Positions 34,186 to 42,103 of a stretch of 64,000 nucleotides of DNA are shown piece by piece. Made by a program: the position numbers and the translations under genes. The notes beneath the pieces are model-generated. The model saw only the letters and a list, made by a program, of their open reading frames with translations, did not search any database and was not told the origin of the DNA. Source of the stretch: Novosphingobium sp. CECT 9465 (GTDB lineage: Bacteria; Pseudomonadota; Alphaproteobacteria; Sphingomonadales; Sphingomonadaceae); contig NZ_CAKLBX010000001.1 in assembly GCF_920987055.1 (NCBI RefSeq), forward strand, positions 124,001-188,000, given 5' to 3'. Numbering within the stretch: position 1 is the first letter of the stretch; the number at the start of each line of letters is the position of its first letter.

Positions 34186-37023
34186 TCAATGCGCCGCGCC
34201 CCATGACAGTCCGGTGCCGATTTCCACGCCCAGCGGCACCGTCAGCTTCACCGAAGGCTCCGCCGCTGTAGCCATCACGCGCTCGATCACCGGCCTTGCG
34301 GCTGCGACATCGCTTTCAGGCATTTCGAACACCAGTTCGTCGTGGACCTGCAACAGCATCTTCACGTGCCCCAGCCCTGCCTCGTCCAAAGCCGGCATCA
34401 TGCGCGCCATCGCGCGCTTGATGATATCCGCGCTGGTGCCTTGAATCGGCGCGTTGATCGCGGCGCGTTCGCTGCCCTGGCGCTCGGCCTGGTTCTTTGA
34501 ACCGATGCGCGGGAACCACGTCTTGCGGCCGAACAGCGTCTCGGAATAGCCAAGCTCGCGTACGCTTTCCAACGTGTCGTGGATATAGCGCTGGATGCCG
34601 GGAAAGCGTTCGAAATAGCGGTCGATCATCGCCTGCGCCTCGTCCGCGCTCACGCCCAGCCGCCCGCCAAGTCCCCAGCGGCTGATGCCATAGAGGATGG
34701 CGAAGTTGATCGTCTTGGCTCGTCCGCGCGTGTCGCGGTCCACGTGGCCGAACATCTCCATCGCGGTGCGCGAATGGATGTCTTCGCCCGCCGCAAAGGC
34801 CTCCTTCAGCGCGGGCACATCGGCCATATGGGCTGCAAGGCGCAGTTCGATCTGGCTGTAGTCTGCCGCGAGCAGCACATTCCCCGGTTCCGCCACGAAG
34901 GCATCGCGGATCTGGCGGCCGATCTCGGTGCGGATCGGGATGTTCTGCAGGTTCGGATCATTGGACGACAAGCGCCCGGTCTGCGCACCGACAAGGCTGT
35001 AGCTGGTGTGGACACGGCCTGTATCGGGATTGATCGCGGCTTGCAGCGCATCGGTATAGGTGGACTTGAGCTTCGACAACTGGCGCCATTCGAGGACCAG
35101 CGTGGCCACTTCGGCGCCCTGTCCGGCAAGGCCTTCGAGCACGGACTGGTCGGTTGAATACTGCCCGGTCTTGCCCTTCTTGCCGCCCTTGTAGCCCAGC
35201 TTGTCGAACAGCACCTCGCCCAGTTGCTTGGGGCTGCCGATGGTGAAGGCCATGCCCGCTGCTTCGTGGATCACGCCTTCCAGCCGTGCGATCTGTGTGG
35301 CGAATTCGGCGGAAAGGCCGGCCAGCCGTTCGCGGTCCACCTTGATGCCGTTGCGCTCCATCATGGCCACCACCGGCACCAGCGGGCGATCGACGCGCTG
35401 GTAGACGCGCGTGCCGCCCTCTTCGGCAAGGCGTGGCGCGAACAGGCGGTGCAGGCGCCATGTCACGTCGGCATCCTCCGCGGCGTAGCGCGTGGCATCG
35501 GCCAGCGGCACTTCGGCAAAGGAGATCGCCTTCTTGCCGCTGCCGCACAGTTCCTTGAAGGTCATCGTGGCGTGGCCAAGGTGGCGCTCGGACAATTCGT
35601 CCATGCCATGCCCGGCAACACCCACTTCACCACGTCCGGCATCAAGGCAGAAGCTCATCACCATCGTATCGTCGATGGGCGCTACGGCTATGCCATGCCG
35701 GGCAAGGATGTTGATGTCGTACTTGATGTTCTGCCCGACCTTCAGCACCGCATCGCTTTCGAGCAAGGGCTTGAGCAGCGCGAGCGCCGCCGCCTTGTCC
35801 ACTTGCAACGGCTTTTCGGCGAACATGTCGGTCCCGCCGTGACCGAGCGGTATGTAGCAGGCCTGATTGGGACCAAGCGCAAGGCTGACCCCGACAAGAT
35901 CGGCGCGCATCGCGTCCAGCGCGCTGGTTTCGGTATCGACCGCCACGACGCGCGCTTCGAACGCGCGGGCGATCCATTGTTCGAGTTCGCCGATGGACTG
36001 GATGCAGGCGTAGCTCTCGCGATCGACCGCAGGCCATGCGGGAAGGGGGCGGGCCGCACCGGCCACCGTGGCGGGAGCGGCCACGTTATCGGGCTTTGCA
36101 GGATTGAGCTGCGTCTTGGGGCCGGGGCTGCCTTGCCCCCCATCCAGCCGCCGCAGCAGGCTGGTAAAGCCATGCTCGGTCAGGAACGCGGCCAGCGGGT
36201 CGCGCGGGATCACCTCCAGCTTGAAATCCTCGATCGGCACCGGCAGCGGGCAATCTTCCTTGAGCTGGACCAGTACGCGCGAAAGCCGCGCCATGTCGGC
36301 CTGCTCGATCAGGCTTTCGCGCAGCTTGCCGGCCTTCATCGTCGGCGCAGCGGCAAGCACGGCTTCAAGATCGCCGTGTTCCTGGATCAGCTTGGTCGCG
36401 GTCTTGGGACCGATGCCACGGATGCCGGGCACGTTGTCGACCGAATCACCCATCAGCGCCAGCACGTCCCCGACCCGTTCAGGCTCCACCCCGAACTTCT
36501 CGACCACTTCGGCCACGTCGATTCGCAGGTTTTTCATCGTATCGAGCATGTCGATGCAGCCGCCACCCTCGGCACATTTGCCGACCAGCTGCATCAGATC
36601 CTTGTCGGACGACACGATCGTCACGTCCCAGCCGCGCAATGTGGCGGCGCGGGCATAGGACGCGATGATGTCATCGGCCTCGACCGCTTCTTCCTCGATG
36701 CAGGCAAGGCTGAAGGCGCGGGTGGCATCGCGGATCAGCGGAAACTGCGGCACCAGATCTTCTGGCGCGGGCGGGCGGTTGGCCTTGTATTGATCGTAAA
36801 GATCATTGCGGAACGATGTGCCCGCCTTGTCGAGAATGACCGCCAGATGCGTGGGACCATCGGCTTTGTGCAGGTCTTCGGCCAGTTTCCACAACATTGT
36901 CGTGTAGCCGTAAACCGCCCCCACCGGTACGCCGACGGGGTTCGTCAGCGGGGGCAGGCGGTGATAGGCGCGGAAGATGTAGGCCGACCCGTCGACCAGA
37001 TAAAGATGCTGCTTTTCGTCCAT
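34186..37023 (-). CDS. polA: DNA polymerase I
   Basis: A 945-residue family A polymerase for Okazaki-fragment processing and repair. All three domains are present. The 5'-nuclease (about 1-290) shows VDGSAYIFRAYH, EEAVEADDIIA and GDSVDNVPGIRGIGPKTA. The 3'-5' proofreading domain (about 350-540) is intact, with VAVDTETSALD, GQNIKYDI and YAAEDADVTWR. The polymerase has motif A DYSQIELRLAAH, motif B RGRAKTINFAILYG and motif C QVHDELVFEMP. ATG 37023 begins MDEKQHLYLVDGSAYIFRA. No SOS box was found upstream. The gene is convergent with the COG3904-like gene. Confidence 0.97.
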   Translation of the reverse strand: MDEKQHLYLVDGSAYIFRAYHRLPPLTNPVGVPVGAVYGYTTMLWKLAEDLHKADGPTHLAVILDKAGTSFRNDLYDQYKANRPPAPEDLVPQFPLIRDATRAFSLACIEEEAVEADDIIASYARAATLRGWDVTIVSSDKDLMQLVGKCAEGGGCIDMLDTMKNLRIDVAEVVEKFGVEPERVGDVLALMGDSVDNVPGIRGIGPKTATKLIQEHGDLEAVLAAAPTMKAGKLRESLIEQADMARLSRVLVQLKEDCPLPVPIEDFKLEVIPRDPLAAFLTEHGFTSLLRRLDGGQGSPGPKTQLNPAKPDNVAAPATVAGAARPLPAWPAVDRESYACIQSIGELEQWIARAFEARVVAVDTETSALDAMRADLVGVSLALGPNQACYIPLGHGGTDMFAEKPLQVDKAAALALLKPLLESDAVLKVGQNIKYDINILARHGIAVAPIDDTMVMSFCLDAGRGEVGVAGHGMDELSERHLGHATMTFKELCGSGKKAISFAEVPLADATRYAAEDADVTWRLHRLFAPRLAEEGGTRVYQRVDRPLVPVVAMMERNGIKVDRERLAGLSAEFATQIARLEGVIHEAAGMAFTIGSPKQLGEVLFDKLGYKGGKKGKTGQYSTDQSVLEGLAGQGAEVATLVLEWRQLSKLKSTYTDALQAAINPDTGRVHTSYSLVGAQTGRLSSNDPNLQNIPIRTEIGRQIRDAFVAEPGNVLLAADYSQIELRLAAHMADVPALKEAFAAGEDIHSRTAMEMFGHVDRDTRGRAKTINFAILYGISRWGLGGRLGVSADEAQAMIDRYFERFPGIQRYIHDTLESVRELGYSETLFGRKTWFPRIGSKNQAERQGSERAAINAPIQGTSADIIKRAMARMMPALDEAGLGHVKMLLQVHDELVFEMPESDVAAARPVIERVMATAAEPSVKLTVPLGVEIGTGLSWGAAH

Positions 37024-37304
37024 CCCGGGGTGTTAGCAGGGCTTCTCGCCCACGTCATGGGGCTTGCGCAGAACACCCTTAACAACATTTCGGCGCATGC
37101 GCGGGGCGCCTGAACGCCCCGGATTCAGGCGAAAAAAAGGCATTCCCGCCCGCGCAATAGGCAGGTTGAAACAAGTTGCTGTCGTGTTCTGCTTGCAAGC
37201 CGATGAATTGCCGATTAATTGGGTCCCGAAGTCTACCGGCTGAGTAGGCTTTGCGGCGGGCTGCTTGCCCGGCGCGGTTCACTTCAATCCAGGGATTGTA
37301 ACGC

Positions 37305-37502
37305 ATGCGCAAGCTCATCCTCGCCGCTGTCGCCGGCACCGCCTTTGCTCTTGCTGGCTGCTCGGAAAAGCCGGCTGAAGAAGCCACCGAAGCTGCTATG
37401 GAAGCTACCGAAGCCGCTATGGACGCCTCTGGCGCCGCCATGGACGCTTCGGGCGCCGCTTCGGAAGCCGCCGCTGACGCGAGCGAAGCTGCTTCGATGT
37501 AA
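37305..37502 (+). CDS. Small Ala-rich lipoprotein
   Basis: A 65-residue lipoprotein. MRKLILAAVAGTAFALAGC is a signal peptide with lipobox LAGC, cleaved before Cys19. The mature 47 residues are an acidic Ala-rich run of near-repeats (EAAMEATEAAMDASGAAMDA...) with a heptad-like spacing that should form an amphipathic helix. It has an analogy with small envelope lipoproteins such as Lpp-type or entericidin-like proteins but no homology claim is made. An AGGGAT motif lies about 10 nt ahead of ATG 37305. IS110 follows at 37.67 kb. Confidence 0.75.
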   Translation: MRKLILAAVAGTAFALAGCSEKPAEEATEAAMEATEAAMDASGAAMDASGAASEAAADASEAASM

Positions 37503-37669
37503 TCCATTCCCGCAAGGGATGGTTGCAAAGATTGAAGGGGCGTGGCCTTCGCGGGCCGCGCTCCTTTGTCTGTGGCGAATATGCCGGTTGCAGAAACAGT
37601 CGCCGTAAACCCGCCCCCAGCCCCTTGTATCTGGACGTTGTTGGTTGATTGCGATGTAATCGGCTGATC

Positions 37670-37697
37670 GCCGGGGTGGGTGGCCACCCACCCCGGC
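37670..37697. repeat. 28-bp perfect palindrome at the left of the IS110 element
   Basis: GCCGGGGTGGGTGG (37670-37683) and CCACCCACCCCGGC (37684-37697) abut to give a perfect palindrome with no spacer. It lies 160 nt after the lipoprotein stop. It may be a terminator-like or REP-like target into which the element inserted, or part of its left end. Confidence 0.7.
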
Positions 37698-37702
37698 GCT
37701 GC

Positions 37703-37786
37703 GGTGCTGTCGCCCGTCACCCCTCAGGCAGTAACCGTAAGGGAGCCTGGGACCAGCACCGCTTGTCACGCACGACCGAATAGTCG
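37703..37786 (+). ncRNA. Structured leader of IS110 element, candidate bridge RNA
   Basis: The 125 nt before the transposase start fold well on paper. GGTGCTG (37703-37709) pairs with CAGCACC (37754-37760); inside it CAGGC (37725-37729) pairs with GCCTG (37745-37749); next comes CGAC-CGAATA-GTCG (37773-37786). IS110-group elements encode a bridge RNA in this non-coding left end that guides recombination, with internal loops pairing to donor and target. Position and structure fit; loop-to-target complementarity has not been tested. Confidence 0.45.
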
Positions 37787-37822
37787 GCAGGTGTCTCAAC
37801 CGTACGGACAAGGCAGGTTACC

Positions 37823-38752
37823 GTGATCGAAACGATTTGTGGAGTGGATGTTAGCAAGGCCTGGCTTGATGGCTGGATCGAGGCCGGCGGCTATCGCCGG
37901 TTCGCCAATGATGAGGCGGGGATTGCTGCGTTGGTGGACTGGGCCGGTCGCCATGGCGCAGGGCTGGTGGTGATGGAATCCAGTGGCGGGCTCGAACAGG
38001 ACGCATTCCTGGCGCTGTGGCGCGCAGGCATGCCCTGTGCCCTGACCAATCCCAGAGCGGTACGGCATTTTGCCGAGGCGATGGGGCGGCTGGAGAAGAC
38101 CGACCGTATCGATGCAGAGGTCATCGCCTGCTTTGCTGCGGCACGGCGGCTACGGCCAACGCCGCCACCTTGCGACGAACAACAAAGGCTTAGCGCGCTT
38201 TCTGCCCGGTTGCGGCAAGTGACAGGCGATATCACGGTGCAAAAGCAGCGCCTGCATTCCACCCGCGATCCGCTTGCCCTTGCCAGCCTGAAAGAGGCCA
38301 TCGCCTTCTTCAATACCCAAGCCAAAGCGCTGGCCCGTGAAATCGCAGGCCTGATCGAACACGATCCCGTCTGGACCGCGCTTGATCGCACACTGCGCTC
38401 GGTCAAGGGCGTGGCAGATCGCACCGTTGCCACCCTGCTGGCCGAACTGCCCGAAATCGGAACCCTGTCGAACAAGGCCATCGCCAAACTTGCAGGCCTT
38501 GCGCCCATCGCGAACGACAGCGGCAAACGATCCGGTGCCCGATCTATCCGTGGTGGAAGAAGCTCTGTCCGCTCGATCCTCTTCCTCGTCGCCGACATCG
38601 TGCGAAAATTCGATCCGGCCATGGCAGAGTTCCGCCAACGCCTGCTCGACCAAGGTAAACCCAAAATGGTCGTCCGCATCGCCCTCGCCCGAAAACTGCT
38701 CGTCCGACTCAACGCAAAAGCACGCGAAACAAGAGCTGAAATTGGTCAGTGA
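37823..38752 (+). mobile_element. IS110-family transposase (DEDD recombinase)
   Basis: A 309-residue full-length transposase of the IS110 family. The N-terminal RuvC-like DEDD domain shows CGVDVSKAWLDGWI (first Asp), VVMESSGGLEQ (Glu), and EKTDRIDAEVIA (Asp-Asp). The C-terminal transposase domain shows LRSVKGVADRTVATLLAELPE and the catalytic serine region LAPIANDSGKRSGARSIRGGR. Nothing looks broken, so the element may be active. GTG 37823 has AAGGCAGG about 8 nt upstream. These elements lack terminal inverted repeats; the ends cannot be set exactly but probably lie between about 37.67 and 38.84 kb. Confidence 0.92.
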
Positions 38753-38774
38753 CACTTGACCTGTCAGATAGTCG

Positions 38775-38840
38775 CTCCCTTCAGGGAGGGGAGCGAGACT
38801 TGCGCTTCTGAAAGAAGCGTTAGTCGCAGCGGGGAGGGTG
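38775..38840. repeat. REP-like double hairpin right of the IS110 gene
   Basis: CTCCCT-TC-AGGGAG (38775-38788) is followed by CGCTTCT-GAA-AGAAGCG (38803-38819) and a GCGGGGAGGGTGG stretch. This pair of hairpins with the intervening GCGAGACTTG resembles REP elements of sphingomonads. IS110 elements often sit in such palindromes. Confidence 0.65.
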
Positions 38841-38968
38841 GTCTACGCCCCGTGTTTGCAAACGATACAATCCCTTGTCTTTGGGACTCACGCCGTTTGC
38901 CAACAAGAAACCGCCGCGCAGCATGGGCTACGCGGCGGCGTGAACGTCAGATCAGCAGCAGCGCATGA

Positions 38969-39934
38969 TCAGCGCCGCACAAGATCCTGCGTATTCTTGG
39001 CCAGCGGCGTACTGTAGCCATCGTAGATCGTCCGCATCATCCGTGCGATCAGCTTTGCGTGAGTGGCATGGCCTTCCGGGCCGGTCACGAAGAACGCTAC
39101 TGCAAGATGCCGCCCGTCGGGCAGGCGGACGATGCCGACATCGTCGGTAACACCCCACAAAGTGCCGGTCTTGTGCGCGACCAGCGTACCTTCGGGCAGG
39201 CCCGCGCGGATGCGAGTCTTGCCGGTGCTTGTCCGGGTCATGGTATCGAGCAAGACCGCCCGGCTTTCGGGAGTGAGCACACCACCGCGATCGATCGCGG
39301 CCAGTAGCGCGATCATCGCGCGCGGGGTGCTGGATGTGCGGGTATCGATCACGCGCGCCGGATCGACCTTGCCATCGTCGCGCACCAGCGTCGCCATGGT
39401 ATGATCGAGCCGCTGGCCGGAAATGCCGTTGCGGGTCAGCCAGCGATTCACGTTCTCGAACCCGCCGACGACGTTGATCAACCCGTCGGTCGCCTCGTTA
39501 TGGCTGCGCGTGATCATCAGTTCCATCAGGCTTTGCGCCGTCATCACCGTGCCCGCGCGGAGCGGTGCTTCCGGGCTGGTCGACCCGGTTTCGCGCACCC
39601 TCTGCATCATCGGGAACTGCTGGTCGAGCCGGTAGGTGCCTTTTTCCACCTGTTCCAGAAATGTCGCGGCCACCGCAATCTTGGCGGTGCTGGCCATGGG
39701 GAAGGGCATGTCGCCATTGACGAAGATCTGGCCGCCGCCGTCAAGGTCCATCGCGGCAACGCCGATCCTGCCGCGACCTTCGGCGGCAATGGCGGCAACC
39801 TGCTGCTGGATGATCTGGTCGCGCTGGTCGAGTACGGTAACGGGCGCGCGGCTCTGCACAGCCGGAACGGTAGCGACGAGCGCAGGCGCTGCGGTAAACA
39901 GCGCGGCGATGATCCTTGCGGTGCGGAACTTCAT
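38969..39934 (-). CDS. Class A beta-lactamase-fold serine hydrolase
   Basis: A 321-residue exported protein with a signal peptide (about residues 1-30). The fold motifs of penicillin-recognising enzymes are there: S82-T-A-K85 (SxxK), S144-H-N146 (SDN-like, Asp replaced by His) and H254-KTG257. The omega-loop, normally carrying the deacylating Glu (ExxLN), reads QRLDHTMATLVRDDG without such a Glu. It could therefore bind and be acylated by beta-lactams but may hydrolyse them poorly; a peptidoglycan-related or sensor role is equally possible. No regulator gene lies beside it. Resistance should not be assumed. Confidence 0.82.
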   Translation of the reverse strand: MKFRTARIIAALFTAAPALVATVPAVQSRAPVTVLDQRDQIIQQQVAAIAAEGRGRIGVAAMDLDGGGQIFVNGDMPFPMASTAKIAVAATFLEQVEKGTYRLDQQFPMMQRVRETGSTSPEAPLRAGTVMTAQSLMELMITRSHNEATDGLINVVGGFENVNRWLTRNGISGQRLDHTMATLVRDDGKVDPARVIDTRTSSTPRAMIALLAAIDRGGVLTPESRAVLLDTMTRTSTGKTRIRAGLPEGTLVAHKTGTLWGVTDDVGIVRLPDGRHLAVAFFVTGPEGHATHAKLIARMMRTIYDGYSTPLAKNTQDLVRR

Positions 39935-40091
39935 GCCGATACCCTACCCTGAACCCGGTTTATGTGTCTTTAACAAACGTAACGCATTGCGATTTCTGCG
40001 CAAAGTGGGATTTCAAACGCCCCGGCGCGCATTTTGCCCAGACTGGCGAAAGGGCGGGAACCGCATTTGCGCGATAAATGCGCGGTTTGGC

Positions 40092-40700
40092 TCATTCGAA
40101 CAGGCGGTCGAACCAGGTTTTTCCAGACGTAGCAGGAAGTACGGCAGGCGCATCGATGAACAGGCTTTCCACCTTTTCGCGGATCGCGATGCGCTTGCCC
40201 CGAACCGGTCGGTACGAAGGTTTGGCTACAGCATAAACCAGCGCGGTGCCGTTTTCGCTCCACTTCCCGTCGAAGAACAGCGCCTGCTCCTTGCGCCTGC
40301 GGGTCAGCAAGGGGGCGGGCCTTGCCCATTCCAGCATCGCCTTGCGCGCGCCCGCAATATCTCCGTCAACGAATCGCCTGATCCAGCTTGCGCGACCGAT
40401 CGCACCGGTGTTCCAGTGAAACGATAGCGCCGCTGCCAGTTCGGCCTCGGTCGGTTCGTGTCGGCCAAATGCGGCCAGCACCGGCGGCAGATACTTTTCG
40501 CGCAGCAACCACAGATAGACGCCGATGCAGTGTTCCAGCGGTTGCGGCTTGTCCTTGTAGCGCGGAAACACGGCATGGCCCGATGCATCGGTTACCCCTA
40601 CGCTCCACGTCCACACGCCCACGCTGTCCTTGTAGGCTTCGGTGACGATGCCTTCGTGGGCGATCAGTTCAAGGGCAATCCGGGGGGTGATCTCGCGCAT
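40092..40700 (-). CDS. Phage-type lysozyme / endolysin (GH24-like)
   Basis: A 202-residue muramidase-like protein. The start MREITPRIALELIAHEGIV, then TEAYKDSVGVWTWSVGVTDASGHAV, resembles the GH24 lysozyme core (catalytic Glu in HEG, then D-x-x-G...T-x-G-x-T). Later RYKDKPQPLEHC and AALSFHWNTGAIGRASWIRRFVDGD keep the helical second lobe. There is no signal peptide and no holin or other phage gene nearby, so it is either a domesticated phage lysin or a remnant. ATG 40700 is the chosen start; the long frame above it is antisense to metK. Confidence 0.8.
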   Translation of the reverse strand: MREITPRIALELIAHEGIVTEAYKDSVGVWTWSVGVTDASGHAVFPRYKDKPQPLEHCIGVYLWLLREKYLPPVLAAFGRHEPTEAELAAALSFHWNTGAIGRASWIRRFVDGDIAGARKAMLEWARPAPLLTRRRKEQALFFDGKWSENGTALVYAVAKPSYRPVRGKRIAIREKVESLFIDAPAVLPATSGKTWFDRLFE

Positions 40701-40779
40701 GCGCTGGCTCCGCCAAAAGCCAGCGTAGTGGCGGTGCGGGCGGACGGTAGGAAAGCGCAATTGAAACCCATCAACGCCA

Positions 40780-40809
40780 ACGGCCCGCCTCCTTGCGGAA
40801 GCGGGCCGT
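40780..40809. terminator. Hairpin downstream of metK
   Basis: ACGGCCCGC (40780-40788) pairs with GCGGGCCGT (40801-40809) across a 12-nt loop, 27 nt past the metK stop on the minus strand. A weak T-rich stretch follows (GTTGGCGTTGATG), so intrinsic termination is plausible but not certain. Confidence 0.55.
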
Positions 40810-40836
40810 CGATTCATGTGGCTGGACGCCGCCCGT

Positions 40837-42060
40837 TCAGGCGAAGGCAGCCTTGAGGTCGTCGACCAGATCGAGGCGTTCCCATGGAAAGAAATCGCCC
40901 TCGGCCTTGCGTCCGAAGTGGCCATATGCGGCGGAAGGTTGGTAAATGGGCTTGTTGAGGCCCAGATGCGTACGGATGCTGCGCGGGGTCAGCCCGCCCA
41001 GCCGGGCAATGCCGAGAATCGCCGCTTCGATCTTGTCATCGCCGACGCTGCCGGTCTCATGCGTATCGACGTAAAGCGACAGCGGTTCCGAAACGCCAAT
41101 GGCATAAGCGATCTGGATCGTGCAGCGCGTGGCAAGGCCGGACGCGACCACGTTTTTGGCAAGATAGCGCGTGATATAGGCGGCTGACCGATCGACCTTC
41201 GTCGGGTCCTTGCCGGAAAATGCGCCGCCGCCATGCGGTGCCGCGCCGCCGTAGGTATCCACGATGATCTTGCGTCCGGTCAGCCCGGCATCGCCGTCGG
41301 GACCACCGATTTCGAACGCGCCGGTCGGGTTGATATAATACGTCGTCTCGCGCAGCAGCACCGGCGGGATCACTTCGGCCACCACACGTTTCACATAGGC
41401 TTCGAGTTCGGCATATTTGGCCGCATCGGCATGTTCGCCCGTCAGGCAGTAACCCTGCTTGTGCTGGGTCGAAACGACGACAGCCGTTGCCGCCACCGGC
41501 AGCGAACCTTCATACCGCAGCGTGACCTGGCTCTTGGCATCAGGCTCAAGGAACGGGGCCGCGCCTGAATGGCGATCCGCCGCCATGCGCTCAAGGATCT
41601 TGTGGCTGTAGTACAACGTCGCCGGCATCAGGTCGGGCGTCTCGTCAGTCGCGTATCCGAACATGATACCCTGATCGCCCGCGCCTTCGTCCTTGTTGTC
41701 ACCTGCATCCACGCCCTGTGCGATTTCGGACGATTGGCCATGCAGATTGTTTTCAAAGCGGAAGCTTTCCCAGTGAAAGCCCTCCTGCGCATAACCGATA
41801 CGCTTGACCGTCTCGCGCACGGTCGCTTCGATTTCCTCCCTGGCGCCGGGCGCCCATTCGCCGTTCTCATACACGCCCTTGCAGCGGATTTCACCGGCAA
41901 GCACCACAAGCTGGGTAGTCGTCAGGGTTTCACACGCGATGCGGGCCTCTGCATCCTTGGACAGGAACAGGTCGACGATGGCATCGCTGATCTGATCGGC
42001 AACCTTGTCCGGGTGGCCTTCGGAAACGCTTTCGGAAGTGAAAAGGTATTCAGTGCGCAT
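40837..42060 (-). CDS. metK: S-adenosylmethionine synthetase
   Basis: MetK makes SAM from methionine and ATP. The 407-residue protein has the N-terminal [21 protein letters not shown], the ATP-binding [12 protein letters not shown] and the K+/Mg2+ loop [19 protein letters not shown], all intact. ATG 42060 begins [11 protein letters not shown]. It follows lnt on the same strand after 43 nt; that spacer folds into a nested hairpin containing the ribosome site, so translational control is possible. The trmB gene often found after metK is not present; a lysozyme gene follows instead. Confidence 0.97.
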   Translation of the reverse strand: MRTEYLFTSESVSEGHPDKVADQISDAIVDLFLSKDAEARIACETLTTTQLVVLAGEIRCKGVYENGEWAPGAREEIEATVRETVKRIGYAQEGFHWESFRFENNLHGQSSEIAQGVDAGDNKDEGAGDQGIMFGYATDETPDLMPATLYYSHKILERMAADRHSGAAPFLEPDAKSQVTLRYEGSLPVAATAVVVSTQHKQGYCLTGEHADAAKYAELEAYVKRVVAEVIPPVLLRETTYYINPTGAFEIGGPDGDAGLTGRKIIVDTYGGAAPHGGGAFSGKDPTKVDRSAAYITRYLAKNVVASGLATRCTIQIAYAIGVSEPLSLYVDTHETGSVGDDKIEAAILGIARLGGLTPRSIRTHLGLNKPIYQPSAAYGHFGRKAEGDFFPWERLDLVDDLKAAFA

Positions 42061-42061
42061 T

Positions 42062-42097
42062 GCCAGCCCTATATAAAGGAAGCTTTATGTCTCTGGC
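42062..42097 (-). promoter_or_regulatory. Nested hairpin in the lnt-metK spacer
   Basis: On the minus strand GCCAG pairs with CTGGC (outer, plus coordinates 42062-42066 with 42093-42097) and ATAAAG with CTTTAT (inner, 42073-42078 with 42083-42088). The AGGG ribosome site lies between outer and inner stems, 7 nt before the metK ATG. It could modulate metK translation. It does not match the conserved core of SAM-II or SAM/SAH riboswitches as far as I can judge. Confidence 0.4.
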
Positions 42098-42103
42098 CGG
42101 GGT

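Noticed and set aside
37024..37304. SOS box upstream of polA (GAACACCCTTAACAAC)
   Set aside because: The second half-site does not match GAAC; one mismatch too many for a confident LexA box.
38969..39934. Annotation as an antibiotic-resistance beta-lactamase
   Set aside because: The deacylating glutamate of the omega loop is not visible, so resistance cannot be claimed from the sequence.
42062..42103. Known SAM-II or SAM/SAH riboswitch before metK
   Set aside because: The conserved core sequences and pseudoknot could not be found; kept only as an unassigned hairpin.
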